Source: JAFMIT01 sp049421205
Lineage (GTDB): Bacteria; Actinomycetota; Actinomycetes; S36-B12; UBA5976
Assembly (NCBI GenBank): GCA_049421205.1
Contig: JBMSMQ010000009.1
Span: 1-35,085, forward strand
DNA: 35,085 bases
Direction of reading: 5' to 3'
The notes below the pieces were generated by a model. That model worked only from the letters and a program-made list of their open reading frames with translations, ran no database searches and was not told the origin of the DNA. The position numbers were made by a program, and so were the translations under genes. Shown here piece after piece: positions 7,935 through 16,613 of this stretch. How positions within the stretch are numbered: the stretch's first letter is position 1; every line of letters starts with the position of its first letter.

Positions 7935-7940
7935 AGCCTA
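7935..7940 (-). promoter_or_regulatory. -10 element of a leaderless cdd promoter
   Basis: On the minus strand TAGGCT (TANNNT consensus) is followed by six bases and then the GTG start of cdd. That spacing puts the transcription start at or next to the start codon, and there is no Shine-Dalgarno sequence. Leaderless genes of this form are common in Actinobacteria. Confidence 0.6.
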
Positions 7941-7980
7941 AACAAAGGTGTCCGAGTTCACGCTTCTAGGGACTACCCCG

Positions 7981-8003
7981 AAGGCGTATCGCTATTACGC
8001 TTT
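7981..8003 (+). promoter_or_regulatory. Inverted repeat upstream of sdhC
   Basis: AAGGCGTA at 7981-7988 and TACGCTTT at 7996-8003 pair over 8 bases (one G-T) around a 7-base loop, in the 98-base gap between cdd and sdhC. There is no T-run after it. It could be a transcription-factor site or a leader hairpin of sdhCDAB. The sdhC ribosome site GAGGAGA lies 13 bases further on. Confidence 0.4.
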
Positions 8004-8026
8004 GCCTATTCATCGAGGAGAGATAA

Positions 8027-8413
8027 ATGTCCACAGGCACCTTGTATCGAGGCCGAGAAGGAATGTGGTCGTGGGTATTACACCGCATTACCGGCGTCGC
8101 TGTATTTCTCTTTCTCTTTGTGCACGTACTTGATACTGCACTTGTCAGAGTAGATCCCGCACTCTATGACGCAGTAATTGAAACCTACAAAACACCGATT
8201 GTGAACTTGATGGAAGTTGGACTTGTTGGTGCAGTGCTCTTTCATGCCCTCAATGGTGTGAGGATTGTGTTGATTGATTTCTGGTCAAAGGGTCCGAAGT
8301 ATCAACGAGCGATGTTGTGGACGATTGTTGCACTTTGGATGATTGTGATGATTCCAGGCACCTATTACATGATGAAACACACCATTGAAGTGATGTTTGG
8401 AGTTTCACTATGA
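8027..8413 (+). CDS. sdhC: Succinate dehydrogenase cytochrome b556 subunit
   Basis: A 128-residue membrane anchor of complex II with three hydrophobic helices. The family motif SWVLHRITGVA is at residues 15-25, and candidate heme ligands are His33 (FVHVLD) and His73 (LFHALNG). With SdhD it holds the quinone site and passes electrons from SdhAB to the membrane quinone pool. A GAGGAGA ribosome site lies 5 bases before the ATG. It opens the sdhCDAB operon, diverges from cdd, and overlaps sdhD by 4 bases. Confidence 0.93.
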   Translation: MSTGTLYRGREGMWSWVLHRITGVAVFLFLFVHVLDTALVRVDPALYDAVIETYKTPIVNLMEVGLVGAVLFHALNGVRIVLIDFWSKGPKYQRAMLWTIVALWMIVMIPGTYYMMKHTIEVMFGVSL

Positions 8414-8817
8414 CAACTCCTTTAATTGAAGCACCACGCAGTCGTGGAAAGAGCCGAACTAACTTTGAACTTATCTCCTGGGTCTTTATGCGTGTCTCAG
8501 GCATTTTGCTTATTGGTCTTGTGCTTGGACATCTCTTCATTATGAATATTCTCGATGGTGGCGTGCAAAGAATTAACTTTGCATTCGTCGCAGGTCGCTG
8601 GGCAAGTCCCTTCTGGCAAGTGTGGGACTTACTCCAACTCTGGCTGGCGATGCTTCACGGTACGAATGGTCTTCGCACAGTGATCAATGACTACGCAGAG
8701 AAGAATGGAACTCGCTTCACCCTTCACACGTTGTTGTATGTGGGATCAATTTTCATCATCATTCTTGGTACCTACGTGATTTTCACATTCGATCCAAACA
8801 TTGGATCCGAGGGTTAA
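8410..8817 (+). CDS. sdhD: Succinate dehydrogenase hydrophobic membrane anchor subunit
   Basis: A 135-residue, three-helix anchor. The N-terminal stretch FELISWVFMRVSGILL matches the SdhD quinone-site region, and His41 (LGHLF) and His83 (MLHGTNGLR) are candidate heme ligands. It overlaps the sdhC stop by 4 bases and ends directly before the sdhA ATG (TAA then ATG with no gap), so all four subunits are coupled. Subunit identity rests on order and on the motifs, since C and D resemble each other. Confidence 0.92.
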   Translation: MTTPLIEAPRSRGKSRTNFELISWVFMRVSGILLIGLVLGHLFIMNILDGGVQRINFAFVAGRWASPFWQVWDLLQLWLAMLHGTNGLRTVINDYAEKNGTRFTLHTLLYVGSIFIIILGTYVIFTFDPNIGSEG

Positions 8818-10554
8818 ATGGTTGAGATTCATAAATTCGATGTCATCATCGTGGGCGCTGGTGGCGCTGGTATGCGTGCAGCGCTTGAGTCAAGCCAGAA
8901 AGCAAAAACTGCAGTCTTAACAAAGCTCTATCCAACCCGCAGCCACACAGGTGCCGCTCAAGGTGGAATGTGTGCAGCACTTGCAAATGTTGAAGATGAC
9001 AACTGGGAATGGCACACCTTCGACACCATTAAAGGTGGCGACTATCTGGTTGATCAAGATGCAGCAGAGATTATGTGTAAAGAAGCAATTGATGCAGTAC
9101 TTGATCTTGAAAAGATGGGACTTCCCTTTAACAGAACTCCTGATGGCAAAATCGACCAACGTCGATTTGGTGGTCACACCCGTAATCACGGAGAAGCAGC
9201 AGTTCGCAGATCCTGCTACGCCGCTGATCGCACTGGCCATATGATTTTGCAGACTCTCTATCAAAACTGTATTAAACAAGATGTTCAGTTCTTCAATGAA
9301 TATTATGTACTTGATCTCGTGATGGATCCAAGTGGCGAAAAAGCTGCTGGTGTTGTTGCTGTTGAACTTGCAAGTGGCAAAGTGCACGTCTTTCACGCAA
9401 AAGCAATCATCTTTGCAACAGGTGGCTTTGGAAAAGTCTTTAAAACCACATCGAATGCTCACACCCTCACAGGTGATGGCATGGGTGTTGTCTACAGACG
9501 CGGTATCCCACTTGAAGATATGGAGTTCTACCAATTCCATCCAACCGGTCTTGCGGGACTTGGGGTACTCCTCACTGAAGGTGCCAGGGGTGAGGGTGGA
9601 ATTTTGCGAAATGAGAGCGGTGAGCGCTTTATGGAGCGCTATGCACCAACCATCAAGGACCTTGCACCTCGCGACATGATTGCACGAGCGATGGTGCAAG
9701 AAGTTCGAGAAGGTCGAGGAGCGGGCCCAAATAAAGATTATGTGTATCTGGATCTCACCCATCTTCCAAAAGAACAAATTGAATCGAAACTTCCAGATAT
9801 CACTGAGTTTGCTCGCACCTATTTAGGTGTGGATCCTGTGACTGAATTAGTACCAGTGTTTCCAACAGCACACTATGCAATGGGTGGGGTGCCGACTGAC
9901 ATTGATACTCGAGTGCTTCGAAATAACACTGATGTAGTGCCTGGTCTTTATGCCGCGGGTGAAGTTGCCTGTGTATCAGTTCATGGTGCGAATCGTCTCG
10001 GTACCAATTCACTTCTTGATATCAATGTGTTTGGACGACGCGCTGGTATTGCTGCAAGTGACTATGCAATCAGTGCCGAGTGGCCTGAACTTCCAGGAAA
10101 CCCAGAAGCATTCGTCGTCTCAATGCTCGAGGGACTGAGAAACAACACCGGCTCAGAGCGCGTTCATATTCTCAGAAAAACTATGCAAGAAACAATGGAC
10201 ATGAATGCTCAGGTGTATAGAACTGGGGAGACGTTGCAGAAAGCACTTGATGATGTTCGAAGTTTGAAGGAACGTTATAAGTCAATCTCGATCTCAGATA
10301 AGGGACTTCGCTACAACACCGATCTGCTTGAAGCAGTTGAACTTGGTTTCTTGCTTGATCTTGCTGAGTCACTAGTCGTCAGCGCACTTGCCCGAAAAGA
10401 GACTCGCGGTGGACATGCACGGGAAGATTACCCGAATCGCGATGATGAAAACTTTATGAAACACACGATGGCGTACCTCACTGAAGATGGTGTGAAGCTT
10501 GACTACAAACCTGTTGTGATTACTCGCTATCAACCGATGGAGCGTAAGTACTAA
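8818..10554 (+). CDS. sdhA: Succinate dehydrogenase flavoprotein subunit
   Basis: A 578-residue flavoprotein. The FAD-binding motif IIVGAGGAGMRAAL is at residues 10-23, and the covalent FAD attachment site is His43 in RSHTGAAQGG. Active-site regions FHPTGLAG, LLTEGARGEGGILRN and HYAMGGVPTD are present, and the C-terminal helical part ends with ITRYQPMERKY, as in typical SdhA. It oxidises succinate to fumarate on the cytoplasmic face and sends electrons to SdhB. Length matches the proteobacterial/actinobacterial type-C/D enzymes. It overlaps sdhB by one base (TAATG). A long antisense open frame opposite it is a codon-bias shadow. Confidence 0.97.
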   Translation: MVEIHKFDVIIVGAGGAGMRAALESSQKAKTAVLTKLYPTRSHTGAAQGGMCAALANVEDDNWEWHTFDTIKGGDYLVDQDAAEIMCKEAIDAVLDLEKMGLPFNRTPDGKIDQRRFGGHTRNHGEAAVRRSCYAADRTGHMILQTLYQNCIKQDVQFFNEYYVLDLVMDPSGEKAAGVVAVELASGKVHVFHAKAIIFATGGFGKVFKTTSNAHTLTGDGMGVVYRRGIPLEDMEFYQFHPTGLAGLGVLLTEGARGEGGILRNESGERFMERYAPTIKDLAPRDMIARAMVQEVREGRGAGPNKDYVYLDLTHLPKEQIESKLPDITEFARTYLGVDPVTELVPVFPTAHYAMGGVPTDIDTRVLRNNTDVVPGLYAAGEVACVSVHGANRLGTNSLLDINVFGRRAGIAASDYAISAEWPELPGNPEAFVVSMLEGLRNNTGSERVHILRKTMQETMDMNAQVYRTGETLQKALDDVRSLKERYKSISISDKGLRYNTDLLEAVELGFLLDLAESLVVSALARKETRGGHAREDYPNRDDENFMKHTMAYLTEDGVKLDYKPVVITRYQPMERKY

Positions 10555-11264
10555 TGAAAACGATTCCAGTTACATTTCGAATTCGCCGGTTTAACCCAGA
10601 AACCGATACTGATGCGCATTGGGAAGATTACACAGTTGATTGTTATCCAACAGATCGTGTGCTCGATGGACTTCATGCTATCAAAGCAGATCACGATGGC
10701 ACACTCACCTTCCGCAGGTCGTGCGGTCATGGTATTTGCGGTTCTGATGCAATGCGTATCAACGGTTTGAATCGTCTTGCCTGTAAGACGCTCGTCAAAG
10801 ACCTTGATACTTCTTCTCCAGTAACTGTTGAGGCGATTAAGGGATTACCGCTTGAAAAAGATTTAGTGGTTGATATGGAACCGTTCTTCAAGGCGTATCG
10901 TGAAATTAAGCCGTTCTTGATGACAAATGGTCAGGAACCAACCAAAGAGCGGATTCAAAGTCCTGAAGAACGAGCCCGCTTTGATGACACCACTAAATGT
11001 ATTTTGTGTGCTGCGTGCACCACATCATGCCCAGTCTTTTGGACAGATGGTCAATATTTTGGCCCAGCAGCCATCGTCAATGCACATCGATTTATTTTCG
11101 ATTCCCGTGATGAGGGTGCATCAACTCGTTTAGAGATTTTGAATGACAAAGAAGGCGTGTGGCGATGCCGCACCACTTTTAACTGCACCGAAGCCTGCCC
11201 ACGTGGAATTCAAATCACAAAAGCGATTCAAGAAGTGAAGCGCGCAATTATTTTCCGCGGCTAA
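10554..11264 (+). CDS. sdhB: Succinate dehydrogenase iron-sulfur subunit
   Basis: A 236-residue iron-sulfur protein. The [2Fe-2S] ligands are Cys57, Cys62, Asp65 and Cys77. Asp in the third position is also seen in E. coli SdhB, so it is not damage. The [4Fe-4S]/[3Fe-4S] part has Cys149, Cys152, Cys155 and Cys159 (CILCAACTTSC), then Cys205, Cys211 and Cys215 (CNCTEACPRG-type segment). It links the flavin to the heme/quinone site of SdhCD. The gene ends inside the 3' end of the convergent trpS (17-base overlap), so there is no room for a conventional terminator between them. Confidence 0.96.
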   Translation: MKTIPVTFRIRRFNPETDTDAHWEDYTVDCYPTDRVLDGLHAIKADHDGTLTFRRSCGHGICGSDAMRINGLNRLACKTLVKDLDTSSPVTVEAIKGLPLEKDLVVDMEPFFKAYREIKPFLMTNGQEPTKERIQSPEERARFDDTTKCILCAACTTSCPVFWTDGQYFGPAAIVNAHRFIFDSRDEGASTRLEILNDKEGVWRCRTTFNCTEACPRGIQITKAIQEVKRAIIFRG

Positions 11265-12249
11265 CAAAACCAACTGCGTTATAAACCTTACTGACAGTAT
11301 CGCCAGCAACTTTTGCAGCACGCTCTGAACCTTCTGTCATTAGGCGTGACAGTTCTGCTTTATCTGAAAGTAATGCATTGACTTTATTCTGAAAATCCTC
11401 AGCAAAGGCGACTACAACTTCAGCAACTTGAGTTTTCAATGCCCCATACATCTGACCGTCAAATTCACCTACGAGAGCAGGAACTGACTTTCCAGAAAGC
11501 ACAGAAAGAATCGAAAGTAAATTCGATACTCCTGGTTTCTTCTCAAGGTCAAATGCAATCGTGGTTTCTGAATCAGTCACCGCGGACTTAATCTTCTTTT
11601 CAATAGTTTTCAGAGGATCAAGCAGCATCAAACAGCCAGTTGGGCTTGATTTACTCATCTTCGCCGTTGGTTCTTGTAGGTCAGTGATTTTGGCTGTTGC
11701 TTTCACAATATGGGCTTCCGGGACAGTGAAGACTTCTTTGTAGCGGGAATTGAAGCGAAGGGCGAGATCCCGCGTGAGTTCAAGGTGTTGACGTTGATCC
11801 TCACCCACTGGGACTGCTTTTGGTTGATAGAGCAATATGTCTGAAGCTTGCAAAATTGGGTAGGTAAAGAGCCCAACATTGGTGGAGTCATTTCCTTGTT
11901 TTGCACTCTTGTCTTTGAACTGGGTCATTCGGTTTGCTTCACCAAATCCGGTAAGGCACGAGAGCACCCACATCAATTCTGCGTGTTCCGAGACCTGACT
12001 TTGCACAAATATCGTTGAGTCGGCAGGATCAATACCCAGTGCTACAAGTTGAGCAAATGACACCAAGGTTCTGTGTTCAAGATCTTTTGGATCTGGAGAG
12101 ACTGTGAGGGCATGCATATCAGCAATCATGTAATAGCAATCAAACTCAGCTTGCATACTCACCCAATTACGAAGGGCTCCAAGATAATTACCAAGGTGAA
12201 ATGAATCAGCAGTTGGTTGAATTCCAGATAGGACTCTTGGTTTACTCAC
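11248..12249 (-). CDS. trpS: Tryptophanyl-tRNA synthetase
   Basis: A class Ib aminoacyl-tRNA synthetase of 333 residues from the chosen GTG at 12249 (MSKPRVLSGIQPTADSFHLG). The frame is open further upstream, but that stretch lies inside the previous gene and is not family-like. The HIGH motif appears as HLGN near residue 18, and the KMSKS loop is intact as KMSKSSPTG. The motif region GEDQRQHLELTRDLA binds the adenylate. It charges tRNA-Trp. It starts 4 bases after the CorC/HlyC stop with no clear ribosome site, suggesting translational coupling, and its 3' end overlaps the convergent sdhB by 17 bases. Confidence 0.95.
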   Translation of the reverse strand: MSKPRVLSGIQPTADSFHLGNYLGALRNWVSMQAEFDCYYMIADMHALTVSPDPKDLEHRTLVSFAQLVALGIDPADSTIFVQSQVSEHAELMWVLSCLTGFGEANRMTQFKDKSAKQGNDSTNVGLFTYPILQASDILLYQPKAVPVGEDQRQHLELTRDLALRFNSRYKEVFTVPEAHIVKATAKITDLQEPTAKMSKSSPTGCLMLLDPLKTIEKKIKSAVTDSETTIAFDLEKKPGVSNLLSILSVLSGKSVPALVGEFDGQMYGALKTQVAEVVVAFAEDFQNKVNALLSDKAELSRLMTEGSERAAKVAGDTVSKVYNAVGFVSRGK

Positions 12250-12253
12250 GAGG

Positions 12254-13555
12254 TCATTCTGCCAATGCTTCTGGTTCAGTTGCTGAGTGACGTTCAAGTT
12301 TGAGTTTGGTTGCACGCTTATTTTCAACTTCTAAAATAGTGAAGAGGAAATTCTCAAATTCCACCTGTAATCCGACTTCAGGTAATGCACCAGCCTCTGC
12401 AACCACAAATCCAGCCACTGTTTCGTAGGGGCCATCTGGGAGTTCAATGTCCATTTCTTCTGCGAAGTCTTCAAGGTTCATTCCACCATCAATGATGATT
12501 TCACCAGTGAACACTTCATGTTCTTGAACATCATATTCATCGCTGATGTCACCAATCAGTTCCTCAACGAGATCCTCAAGTGTCACAATGCCGGCAGTTC
12601 CACCGTATTCATCTTCAACCAATGCGAAGTGAACACGATTTCTACGCATATCTGACAACGTCGGAATCACACCTTTGGTGCCTGGATATCGTGGAATTTC
12701 ACGGGCAAGTTCAGATAAACGAATAGAGCGTTCACTCATCGCTGGATTCAAAATATCTCGAATGTGAACAAAGCCCAAGACGTCGTCAGGACTTTCACCA
12801 ATCACTGGGTAGCGAGAATGAGGTTTATCGACCACAAGTTTCATTGCCTTGAATACTGGTATATCGCCTTCAAGGAAATCAACTTCTGTTCTTGGTTGCA
12901 TCACTTCACGAAGTTCACGACCTTGCGCTTCAAATACTTCATCGATGAGTTCACGTTCATCTTCTGATAACTCTTCGTGACTTGCCACAATATCGCGTAG
13001 CTCCTCACCGCTCATCTGTTCACGACTTGCATGGGGGTCGACGCCAAAAATTCGTAATACGATTGCGGTTGAACTTGTGAGAAGCCAAATAAATGGTTTT
13101 GTGGCTTTTGCTAAAACATCAATAGGAATTGCAAAGAGCATCGCGAGGTTTTCTGCGCGAGCAATTGCAATTCGCTTCGGTACAAGTTCACCGAGCACAA
13201 GAGATATAAATGCAACAACAAGTGTGACAAGAACAAATGAAACAGTCAGGGATGCAGTTTCACCAAGTCCCAAATTTTTCAGTGTTGGTTCAAGAAACGG
13301 AGCAAGGCGTGATGCACCTAAACCAGCAGAGATAAACGAGGTAAAGGTGATTCCAACCTGAATTGTTGCAAGATATCTTGTTGGGTTTTTTGAAAGACTC
13401 AGAAGGACGTGACCACGTCGACCTCGAGTACTCAACTGCTGCACTTGTGAGTCACGAAGTGACACAAGGGCTATTTCAGCTGCTGCAAAGAGTCCACTGA
13501 TGAGAATAAAGCCAATGACAAGAGCAATTTCGAGCCATAAGCCGCCACCATCCAC
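12254..13555 (-). CDS. CNNM/CorC-HlyC family membrane protein with CBS domains
   Basis: A 433-residue protein with the standard three-part plan: an N-terminal DUF21 (CNNM) membrane domain with about four helices (residues 1-190), a tandem CBS pair (about 205-335, including MQPRTEVDFLEGD and FVHIRDIL), and a C-terminal CorC_HlyC domain (about 350-425). The acidic linker ALVEDEYGGTAGIVTLEDLV is a family hallmark. Such proteins are linked to magnesium/cobalt efflux or homeostasis; the old hemolysin name is misleading. It starts GTG at 13555, ten bases after the xth stop, and is followed closely by trpS. Ion specificity cannot be read from sequence. Confidence 0.9.
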   Translation of the reverse strand: MDGGGLWLEIALVIGFILISGLFAAAEIALVSLRDSQVQQLSTRGRRGHVLLSLSKNPTRYLATIQVGITFTSFISAGLGASRLAPFLEPTLKNLGLGETASLTVSFVLVTLVVAFISLVLGELVPKRIAIARAENLAMLFAIPIDVLAKATKPFIWLLTSSTAIVLRIFGVDPHASREQMSGEELRDIVASHEELSEDERELIDEVFEAQGRELREVMQPRTEVDFLEGDIPVFKAMKLVVDKPHSRYPVIGESPDDVLGFVHIRDILNPAMSERSIRLSELAREIPRYPGTKGVIPTLSDMRRNRVHFALVEDEYGGTAGIVTLEDLVEELIGDISDEYDVQEHEVFTGEIIIDGGMNLEDFAEEMDIELPDGPYETVAGFVVAEAGALPEVGLQVEFENFLFTILEVENKRATKLKLERHSATEPEALAE

Positions 13556-13564
13556 GTGCGTATC

Positions 13565-14386
13565 CTACTTGGAAAAAATCGTCTGAATTGGGGCGTGATC
13601 ACTCCAGCGAGTGTCATAACTTGGTGCTCGATGCACCTGGTAATGAGTCAATTTCCCGGCAAGTTGCTTCGTGGCAAGTTGGTAGTCAATTCGCCAACCA
13701 GCATCATTATCGAACGCTTTTCCACGCCAAGACCACCACGTGTAGGGGCCTGGCACTTCTCCCGCAAAAGTTCGTCCTAAATCCACCCAAGCCAAGTCAT
13801 CAAACCAAGTGTCGAAGAAGGCTCGTTCTGTTTCTAGGAATCCGGCTTTACCAACATTGCCTTTGTGGTTTTTAATATCCAATTCAGTATGGCCAACATT
13901 TAAATCTCCAACGAGAAGGTAATGATTTTTACTCGATGCCGCGGCTGCCATTTCCTTCATAGTCTTCGTCATCGCTTTTAGAAATGACTCTTTCTCACTT
14001 TGTTTTTCTACACTTGTTTCATCACCTGTGTGAACGTAGACATTGATGACTTTTAGTGTGCCAAGTGGTGTTTTGAAATCTGCTTCAATCCAGCGACCCT
14101 GTTTTTTGAAACTTCCGATACCACTCGTATTTGAAAGTATCGGCAGTGTAGAAACTATGGCGACGCCAGCGTGACCCTTTTTCTCACTTCGGCTATGCAC
14201 AGATGAGAGTTTGTGAAGTCCTGCTGCTTCTAGGGTTTCAAGAAATTGTTCGTCATTCGCGCGAACCTCTTGGAAGCAGACAATATCTGCTTGTCCACTA
14301 TCGACGAGACTCTTGATCCATTCAAGACCACCATTTTTATGGGCAGCGCGAATTCCGTTCAGATTAACTGATATAACCGAGAGCAT
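13565..14386 (-). CDS. xth: Exodeoxyribonuclease III (AP endonuclease)
   Basis: A 273-residue member of the exonuclease-endonuclease-phosphatase superfamily. Catalytic residues are all visible: Asn10 (VNLNGIRAA), Glu40 (CFQEVRA), Asp161 and Asn163 (GDLNVGHTELD), the RIDYQLAT Asp, and Asp263-His264 (WSDHAPI). It cuts DNA at abasic sites and degrades 3' ends in base excision repair. It lies 3 bases downstream of icd and 9 before the CorC/HlyC gene, in the same transcription direction, so it is probably on the mdh-icd message. A GDLNVGHTELD core with a WW loop (YTWWSWRG) is typical of ExoIII. Confidence 0.94.
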   Translation of the reverse strand: MLSVISVNLNGIRAAHKNGGLEWIKSLVDSGQADIVCFQEVRANDEQFLETLEAAGLHKLSSVHSRSEKKGHAGVAIVSTLPILSNTSGIGSFKKQGRWIEADFKTPLGTLKVINVYVHTGDETSVEKQSEKESFLKAMTKTMKEMAAAASSKNHYLLVGDLNVGHTELDIKNHKGNVGKAGFLETERAFFDTWFDDLAWVDLGRTFAGEVPGPYTWWSWRGKAFDNDAGWRIDYQLATKQLAGKLTHYQVHRAPSYDTRWSDHAPIQTIFSK

Positions 14387-14389
14387 TAC

Positions 14390-15604
14390 CTACTGCATCG
14401 CCTTTTGGAGGTTTTCATCAATACTCTGAAGGAAGTCTTGGGTCGTTTGCCACGGTTGATCTGGTCCAATCAGGATTGCGAGATCTTTTGTCATCTTTCC
14501 AGATTCAACTGTTTCCACACACACTCGCTCTAGGGTTCTTGCAAAGTTAATAAGTTCAGGTGTGTTATCGAGCTTCCCTCGATGTGCAAGGCCGCCCGTC
14601 CACGCAAAAATTGATGCGATTGGATTTGTTGAGGTTGGCTTTCCTTCTTGATGCTGTCGGTAGTGTCGCGTCACTGTGCCATGGGCTGCTTCTGCTTCAA
14701 CAGTTCTGCCATCTGGAGTCATGAGGACAGAGGTCATGAGACCAAGAGAACCAAAACCTTGTGCAACCGTGTCAGACTGCACGTCACCGTCATAGTTCTT
14801 ACAGGCCCAGACGTAGCCACCTTCCCACTTCAATGCAGCAGCCACCATGTCATCAATCAAGCGGTGCTCATAGCTGATACCCGCTTTATCAAACTCTGAT
14901 TTGAATTCAGCATCAAATACTTCCGCGAAAATATCTTTGAAACGACCATCATAGGCCTTCAAGATGGTGTTCTTTGTTGATAAATACACGGGGTAATTCC
15001 GTGAAAGCCCATAGCGGAATGATGCGCGAGCAAAGTCGCGAATACTTTCATCCAAGTTATACATTGCCATCGCAACTCCACTACCTGGAAAATCAAAGAC
15101 ATTGAGTTCGATAGGTTCACTGCCATCAGTTGGCGTGAAGGTGAGCGTCAATGTGCCGGCACTTGGAACCTTGATATCCGTTGCGCGATATTGATCTCCA
15201 AATGCGTGACGACCTACCACGATTGGTTTAGTCCATGATGGCACAAGCCGCGGAATATTGGAGATGATGATCGGTTCGCGAAAAATGACTCCACCAAGAA
15301 TGTTTCGGATGGTTCCATTTGGTGATTTCCACATTTTCTTGAGCCCAAATTCCTGAACTCGAGCCTCATCAGGTGTAATCGTTGCACACTTCACACCGAC
15401 ACCATATTTTTTGATGGCTTCTGCTGAATCAATAGTTACCTGATCATCAGTTGCATCTCGATGTTCAATGCCTAAGTCATAGTATTCAAGTTCAACATCG
15501 AGATATGGCAAAATCAATTGATCTTTGATGAACTGCCAGATAATGCGAGTCATTTCATCGCCATCAAGTTCAACGACTGGATTTACTACTTTGATTTTCT
15601 TCAT
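14390..15604 (-). CDS. icd: NADP-dependent isocitrate dehydrogenase (dimeric, eukaryotic-like type)
   Basis: A 404-residue enzyme of the type II homodimeric IDH group (IDP/IDH1-like) rather than the E. coli type. It begins MKKIKVVNPVVELDGDEMTR with the conserved GDEMTRI strand. The substrate loop is KMWKSPNGTIRNILGG, and the metal-binding region ends YDGDVQSDTVAQGFGSLGLM. The cofactor region EAAHGTVTRHYRQHQ carries the His/Arg pattern expected for NADP. It oxidises isocitrate to 2-oxoglutarate and supplies NADPH. It follows mdh by 2 bases, so two TCA dehydrogenases are co-expressed. Confidence 0.95.
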   Translation of the reverse strand: MKKIKVVNPVVELDGDEMTRIIWQFIKDQLILPYLDVELEYYDLGIEHRDATDDQVTIDSAEAIKKYGVGVKCATITPDEARVQEFGLKKMWKSPNGTIRNILGGVIFREPIIISNIPRLVPSWTKPIVVGRHAFGDQYRATDIKVPSAGTLTLTFTPTDGSEPIELNVFDFPGSGVAMAMYNLDESIRDFARASFRYGLSRNYPVYLSTKNTILKAYDGRFKDIFAEVFDAEFKSEFDKAGISYEHRLIDDMVAAALKWEGGYVWACKNYDGDVQSDTVAQGFGSLGLMTSVLMTPDGRTVEAEAAHGTVTRHYRQHQEGKPTSTNPIASIFAWTGGLAHRGKLDNTPELINFARTLERVCVETVESGKMTKDLAILIGPDQPWQTTQDFLQSIDENLQKAMQ

Positions 15605-15606
15605 GC

Positions 15607-16563
15607 TTAGAGATCCTTCACATCTGCTTGTTTTTCACGGACTGCTTCGGCGGCAGTTAAAAGTGCTTGTTTTTCTGATTCGGTGAGTGCTGTTTCGACG
15701 ACCTTGTTCACGCCGTTCTTACCAATTTCTGCTTCAACACCTAAGTAGACGTCGTTGATGCCATATTCACCTTGCATCCATGCACATACTGGCATCACTT
15801 CTTTGGTATCAAGAATCACAGCACGTGCCATCCGAGCAGCAGCAGCTGAAGGTGCAAAGTAGGCAGAACCAGTTTTCAAAAGTGCCACAACTTCAGCACC
15901 TCCATTGCGGGTGCGATCAACGAGGTCGTTGATGTCCGATTCAGATAAAAGTTCCGATAGCGCTTTACCTTTGACAAGGCAGCGAGATGGCACTGGCACC
16001 ATCGTGTCGCCGTGTGATCCAAGCGTGAGGGTTTTCACATCCCCTACTAAAACTCCTAGTTTTTCGGCAACAAAATGAGTGAAGCGAGCAGTATCAAGCA
16101 TTCCAGCCTGACCCATCACTCGGTTATATTCAAAGCCTGTTGCAATTTGGGTAAGTGCTGTCATTTCATCAAGCGGATTTGAAACCACAATCACCACAGC
16201 ATCTGGCGCATACTTCGAAACATTCGAAGCAACTCCTCTGACAATCTTGGCGTTGGTTTCAATGAGATCCATTCGGCTCATACCAGGCTTTCTCGGAAGT
16301 CCAGCAGTAATCACCACTACATCTGAATCAGCAATAGCCTCATAGCCTTCACCATTCAATCCTGTGGTTTGACCAACGACTTTTGTTTCAAAACCTTCAA
16401 TTGATCGTGATTGGTTAATGTCGAGTGCGAGACCTTCTGGTTTACCTTCCAAAATATCTGTCAGCACTACTGTTTCAAGAATGTCGTATTCAGCTAAGCG
16501 AAGTGCGGTGGTGGAGCCGTAGAAACCGGCTCCGATAACAGAGACTTTACCTTGACGCGTCAT
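15607..16563 (-). CDS. mdh: Malate dehydrogenase (LDH-like type)
   Basis: A 318-residue NAD-dependent malate dehydrogenase of the LDH-like group. The dinucleotide motif GAGFYG is at residues 11-16, with Asp36 (VVLTDI) selecting NAD. Substrate arginines are Arg91 and Arg97 (GLPRKPGMSRMD) and Arg160 (LDTARF), and the catalytic His184 sits in LGSHGDTMVP. Arg91 in the mobile loop supports malate rather than lactate. A GGGAG ribosome site precedes the ATG, and TAGGCT upstream is a candidate -10. It heads the mdh-icd-xth run, 50 bases after DUF3017; this DUF3017-mdh order is common in Actinobacteria. Confidence 0.94.
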   Translation of the reverse strand: MTRQGKVSVIGAGFYGSTTALRLAEYDILETVVLTDILEGKPEGLALDINQSRSIEGFETKVVGQTTGLNGEGYEAIADSDVVVITAGLPRKPGMSRMDLIETNAKIVRGVASNVSKYAPDAVVIVVSNPLDEMTALTQIATGFEYNRVMGQAGMLDTARFTHFVAEKLGVLVGDVKTLTLGSHGDTMVPVPSRCLVKGKALSELLSESDINDLVDRTRNGGAEVVALLKTGSAYFAPSAAAARMARAVILDTKEVMPVCAWMQGEYGINDVYLGVEAEIGKNGVNKVVETALTESEKQALLTAAEAVREKQADVKDL

Positions 16564-16586
16564 TTTTCTCCCAAACTCAGAGGCCT

Positions 16587-16592
16587 AGCCTA
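16587..16592 (-). promoter_or_regulatory. Candidate -10 element of the mdh-icd promoter
   Basis: TAGGCT on the minus strand, the same hexamer as upstream of cdd, in the 50-base gap before mdh. It leaves room for a leader of about 16-18 bases that contains the GGGAG ribosome site. No clear -35 is visible. Confidence 0.45.
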
Positions 16593-16613
16593 CCGAGCAG
16601 GACTCAATCTGGT

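Noticed and set aside
8917..9777. A long open frame antisense to sdhA (over 280 codons)
   Set aside because: It lies wholly within a highly conserved gene, has no ribosome site and its product has no domain-like pattern; it is a codon-bias shadow.
10606..10790. Missing third cysteine of the [2Fe-2S] site in SdhB (Asp65)
   Set aside because: E. coli SdhB has Asp at the same place, so this is a known variant and not a damaged site.
12254..13555. A hemolysin for the CorC/HlyC-type gene
   Set aside because: The domain plan is that of a membrane ion-homeostasis protein; the hemolysin label is historical.
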